Assembly: GCA_003248775.1 (NCBI GenBank)
Contig: QFQX01000011.1
Span: 1-64,000 of the forward strand
DNA length: 64,000 bases
From: Shinella sp.
Lineage (GTDB): Bacteria > Pseudomonadota > Alphaproteobacteria > Rhizobiales > Rhizobiaceae
Reading direction: 5' to 3'
Position numbers and translations under genes: made by a program. This document shows, piece by piece, positions 62,079 to 64,000 of this stretch. Position 1 is the stretch's first letter, and each line of letters opens with the position of its first letter. The notes under the pieces are model-generated. The model did no database searches. It worked only from the letters and a program-made list of their open reading frames with translations, and had not been told where the DNA came from.

Positions 62079-63050
62079 ATGATCCGTGCAGTTGTTCGCG
62101 GTTTCGGAGCGTCGCTTCCGAAGCGGGTGATGACCAATCGCGAATTGGAAGACCTTGTCGAAACCTCCGACGAATGGATCGTGCAGCGCACGGGCATTCA
62201 TCAGCGCTACATCGCCGGCGAAGGCGAGACGACTGCATCACTGGGTGCTGCCGCAGCGAAGGCCGCTCTGGATAATGCCGGTCTCGTGGCTGCCGATATC
62301 GACCTCATCATCTGTGCGACGTCCACCCCGGACAACACTTTCCCGGCGACTGCGGTCAATATACAGAACCGGCTCGGCATCCATCACGGCTTTGCCTTCG
62401 ACGTTCAGGCCGTCTGTTCGGGCTTCGTCTATGCAATGGCGACAGCCGATCTCTATATTCGCGGCGGCATGGCCAAGCGCGTCCTCGTGATTGGCGCGGA
62501 AACCTTCTCTCGCATCCTCGATTGGACGGACCGTACGACCTGCGTGCTCTTCGGCGATGGCGCTGGTGCGCTGGTCCTCGAAGCCGAGGAAGGGGAGGGC
62601 AAAACCACCGACCGCGGCGTTCTGACTTCGCAGCTTCGGTCTGATGGTACGCACAAGGAAAAGCTCTTTGTCGATGGCGGCCCGTCCACCACCGGCACCG
62701 TCGGCCACCTCCGCATGGAGGGCCGTGAAGTGTTCAAGCACGCCGTCGGCATGATCACCGATGTGATCGAGGCGGCGTTCGACGCCACTGGGACCACTGC
62801 GGATGACCTCGACTGGCTCGTTCCGCATCAGGCCAATCGTCGCATCATCGACGGTTCGGCGAAGAAGCTCGGCATTCCCGCTGAAAAGGTCGTCGTCACC
62901 GTCGATCTGCACGGCAACACCTCGGCAGCCTCCATTCCGTTGGCGCTCGCTGTCGCCGCCGGTGACGGTCGTATCAAGAAGGGCGATCTCGTCATGCTCG
63001 AGGCGATGGGCGGCGGCTTCACCTGGGGTGCGGTCCTGCTCCGCTGGTAA
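62079..63050 (+). CDS. fabH: 3-oxoacyl-ACP synthase III
   Basis: Enzyme of 323 residues that starts fatty-acid synthesis by condensing acetyl-CoA with malonyl-ACP. The catalytic triad is C113 (AVCSGF), H250 (VPHQANRRI) and N280 (HGNTSAAS). It pairs with plsX to coordinate fatty-acid and phospholipid synthesis. Confidence 0.97.
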   Translation: MIRAVVRGFGASLPKRVMTNRELEDLVETSDEWIVQRTGIHQRYIAGEGETTASLGAAAAKAALDNAGLVAADIDLIICATSTPDNTFPATAVNIQNRLGIHHGFAFDVQAVCSGFVYAMATADLYIRGGMAKRVLVIGAETFSRILDWTDRTTCVLFGDGAGALVLEAEEGEGKTTDRGVLTSQLRSDGTHKEKLFVDGGPSTTGTVGHLRMEGREVFKHAVGMITDVIEAAFDATGTTADDLDWLVPHQANRRIIDGSAKKLGIPAEKVVVTVDLHGNTSAASIPLALAVAAGDGRIKKGDLVMLEAMGGGFTWGAVLLRW

Positions 63051-63159
63051 GCGTGAGATTCGAAATAAAGGATTTCATACAAGCGCTTGACCGTCACGCC
63101 CAAGGGCAATACTCTCATAACGCTTCAACAAGATCATTGATTTAAGCGGGCGGGACCAC

Positions 63160-63498
63160 ATGGCCGGAAAGACAGTGACGCGAGCAGATTTGGCGGAATC
63201 GGTCTTTCGCAAAGTTGGCCTCTCACGCACCGAATCGGCGGAACTCGTCGAGACCGTGATCGACGAGATTTGCAACGCGATCGTGCGTGGCGAGACCGTG
63301 AAGCTTTCCTCCTTCGCGACCTTCCAGGTGCGCAGCAAGAACGAGCGAATCGGCCGCAATCCGAAGACCGGCGAGGAAGTGCCGATTTCCCCGCGGCGGG
63401 TCATGACCTTCAAGGCGTCCAACGTGCTCAAGCAGCGGATTCTGCGGTCTCATTTGTCGCGCAAGGCCAAGCAGAAGCCGCAGAATCCGGCTTCCTGA
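63160..63498 (+). CDS. ihfA: integration host factor subunit alpha
   Basis: DNA-bending protein of 112 residues. VTRADLAESVFRKVGLSRTESAELVETVIDEI and the DNA arm GRNPKTGEEVPISPRRVMTFKAS are typical of IhfA. A basic C-terminal tail of about 12 residues is common in rhizobia. It sits between fabH and a MerR gene, the usual order. Confidence 0.96.
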   Translation: MAGKTVTRADLAESVFRKVGLSRTESAELVETVIDEICNAIVRGETVKLSSFATFQVRSKNERIGRNPKTGEEVPISPRRVMTFKASNVLKQRILRSHLSRKAKQKPQNPAS

Positions 63499-63614
63499 CG
63501 CTCTCGTGTATCGGTCCCTTGAGGATTACCCCTAATAGGGTGCTTGAATTTATCGCTGCAAATCGTTGAAATAAACGGCGAGTCGCGTTGCCGCGCGAGC
63601 CATGGAGCGTGAAC

Positions 63615-64000
63615 ATGCAGTTGGATAAGAGCCCGAACGCCTTCCGCACCATCAGCGAAGTTGCCGAAGACCTTGACCTGCCGCAGCATGTCCTGCGCTT
63701 CTGGGAAACGCGTTTTCCACAGATCAAGCCGATGAAGCGGGGCGGCGGTCGGCGCTATTACCGGCCCGATGATATCGAGTTGCTGAAGGGCATCCGTCAT
63801 CTGCTCTACGATCAGGGCTACACCATCAAGGGTGTGCAGAAGCTCCTGAAGACCAACGGTAACAAGTTTGTGATGGCTGTCGCTACCGGCGACCAGGCCA
63901 CCATGGAAGCACTGATCGCGGCAAATGCCCAGAAGTCCGACGAGCCGAAGCTCGGTCCGACGGACGAGGATCAGGTTGTCGGTCGTCCCAAGGCGAAGGT
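63615..64000 (+). CDS. MerR family regulator, truncated by window end
   Basis: The first 128 residues are visible; the gene runs off the window. The MerR helix-turn-helix is FRTISEVAEDLDLPQHVLRFWETRFPQI, with the wing MKRGGGRRYYRPDD and the second helix pair DIELLKGIRHLLYDQGYTIKGVQKLL. Such a MerR next to ihfA is typical of Rhizobiales; its target is unknown. GGAG lies six bases before the ATG at 63615. Confidence 0.9.
   Translation, partial: MQLDKSPNAFRTISEVAEDLDLPQHVLRFWETRFPQIKPMKRGGGRRYYRPDDIELLKGIRHLLYDQGYTIKGVQKLLKTNGNKFVMAVATGDQATMEALIAANAQKSDEPKLGPTDEDQVVGRPKAK

Noticed and set aside
1..64000. CRISPR arrays, tRNA or rRNA genes, insertion sequences, prophage, defence islands
   Set aside because: No regularly spaced repeats, cloverleaf sequences, transposase or integrase-like proteins were seen. 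The gene set is core chromosomal.

Overview
This is a gene-dense, GC-rich chromosomal segment of an alphaproteobacterium, almost certainly a member of the Rhizobiaceae (Rhizobium/Agrobacterium group). The evidence is protein similarity and gene order recalled from that family: an LdtR-type MarR regulator next to an L,D-transpeptidase, a nrdR-ribD-(gap)-ribH-nusB run, a CBP3 chaperone-YceD-plsX-fabH-ihfA-merR run, an Omp25-like porin, and 108-bp intergenic repeats of the RIME type. I see no tRNA, rRNA, CRISPR array, insertion sequence, phage gene or replication origin. Almost everything is core metabolism and housekeeping.

Layout. 1-2.1 kb: exported protein and CGNR regulator, divergent from an orphan LivH-type permease across a 14-bp inverted repeat. 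2.2-6.5 kb: SDR (pteridine-reductase-like)-uvrC, then pgsA-moaD-moaE, all on the minus strand. 6.5-9.5 kb: Omp25-like porin, glutathione S-transferase, RNase T2, exported protein. 9.6-13.2 kb: rlmJ divergent from a molybdopterin oxidoreductase and a Nudix hydrolase. 13.3-16.6 kb: two tandem omptin proteases and a lone ABC-exporter membrane domain. 16.6-20.4 kb: purM-purN divergent from an AI-2E-family permease and hdaA. 20.4-24.8 kb: ppk-ppx behind a PHO-box-like promoter, then a small RhiA-like protein. 24.8-34.1 kb: phytase-like esterase, DUF2891, Rsm22, GNAT, rnd, MBL hydrolase, multicopper oxidase, MFS. 34.3-40.4 kb: aspS, FUSC-like protein, exported protein, parC. 40.4-44.4 kb: DMT exporter, bpt, RDD, hemB, small membrane protein. 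44.5-51.1 kb: ldtR, yrbL-like, ldtP, an alpha-oxoamine synthase and a GGDEF-EAL protein. 51.2-59 kb: glyA-nrdR-ribD, ribH-nusB, MFS, hppA. 59-64 kb: bamE divergent from CBP3 chaperone-yceD-plsX-fabH-ihfA-merR (cut by the window end).

Functional themes are phosphate (ppk/ppx with a three-unit PHO-box-like array over a TATAAT box; hppA; a phytase-like protein), envelope building and remodelling (pgsA, plsX, fabH, bamE, ldtP/ldtR, omptins, porin), molybdenum cofactor (moaD/moaE plus a molybdoenzyme) and nucleotide, riboflavin and heme synthesis.

No complete new multi-gene system stands out. The best leads are small: three stacked hairpins ahead of hppA, the last holding the Shine-Dalgarno sequence in its loop; the absence of ribE between ribD and ribH, with a 25-residue membrane-peptide gene on the other strand; the ppk promoter; the 14-bp operator-like palindrome; two omptins with intact catalytic residues; an RNase T2 with Gln at the catalytic Glu position; and a 100-residue RhiA-like protein. 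Function calls come from reading motifs by eye, without database searches.
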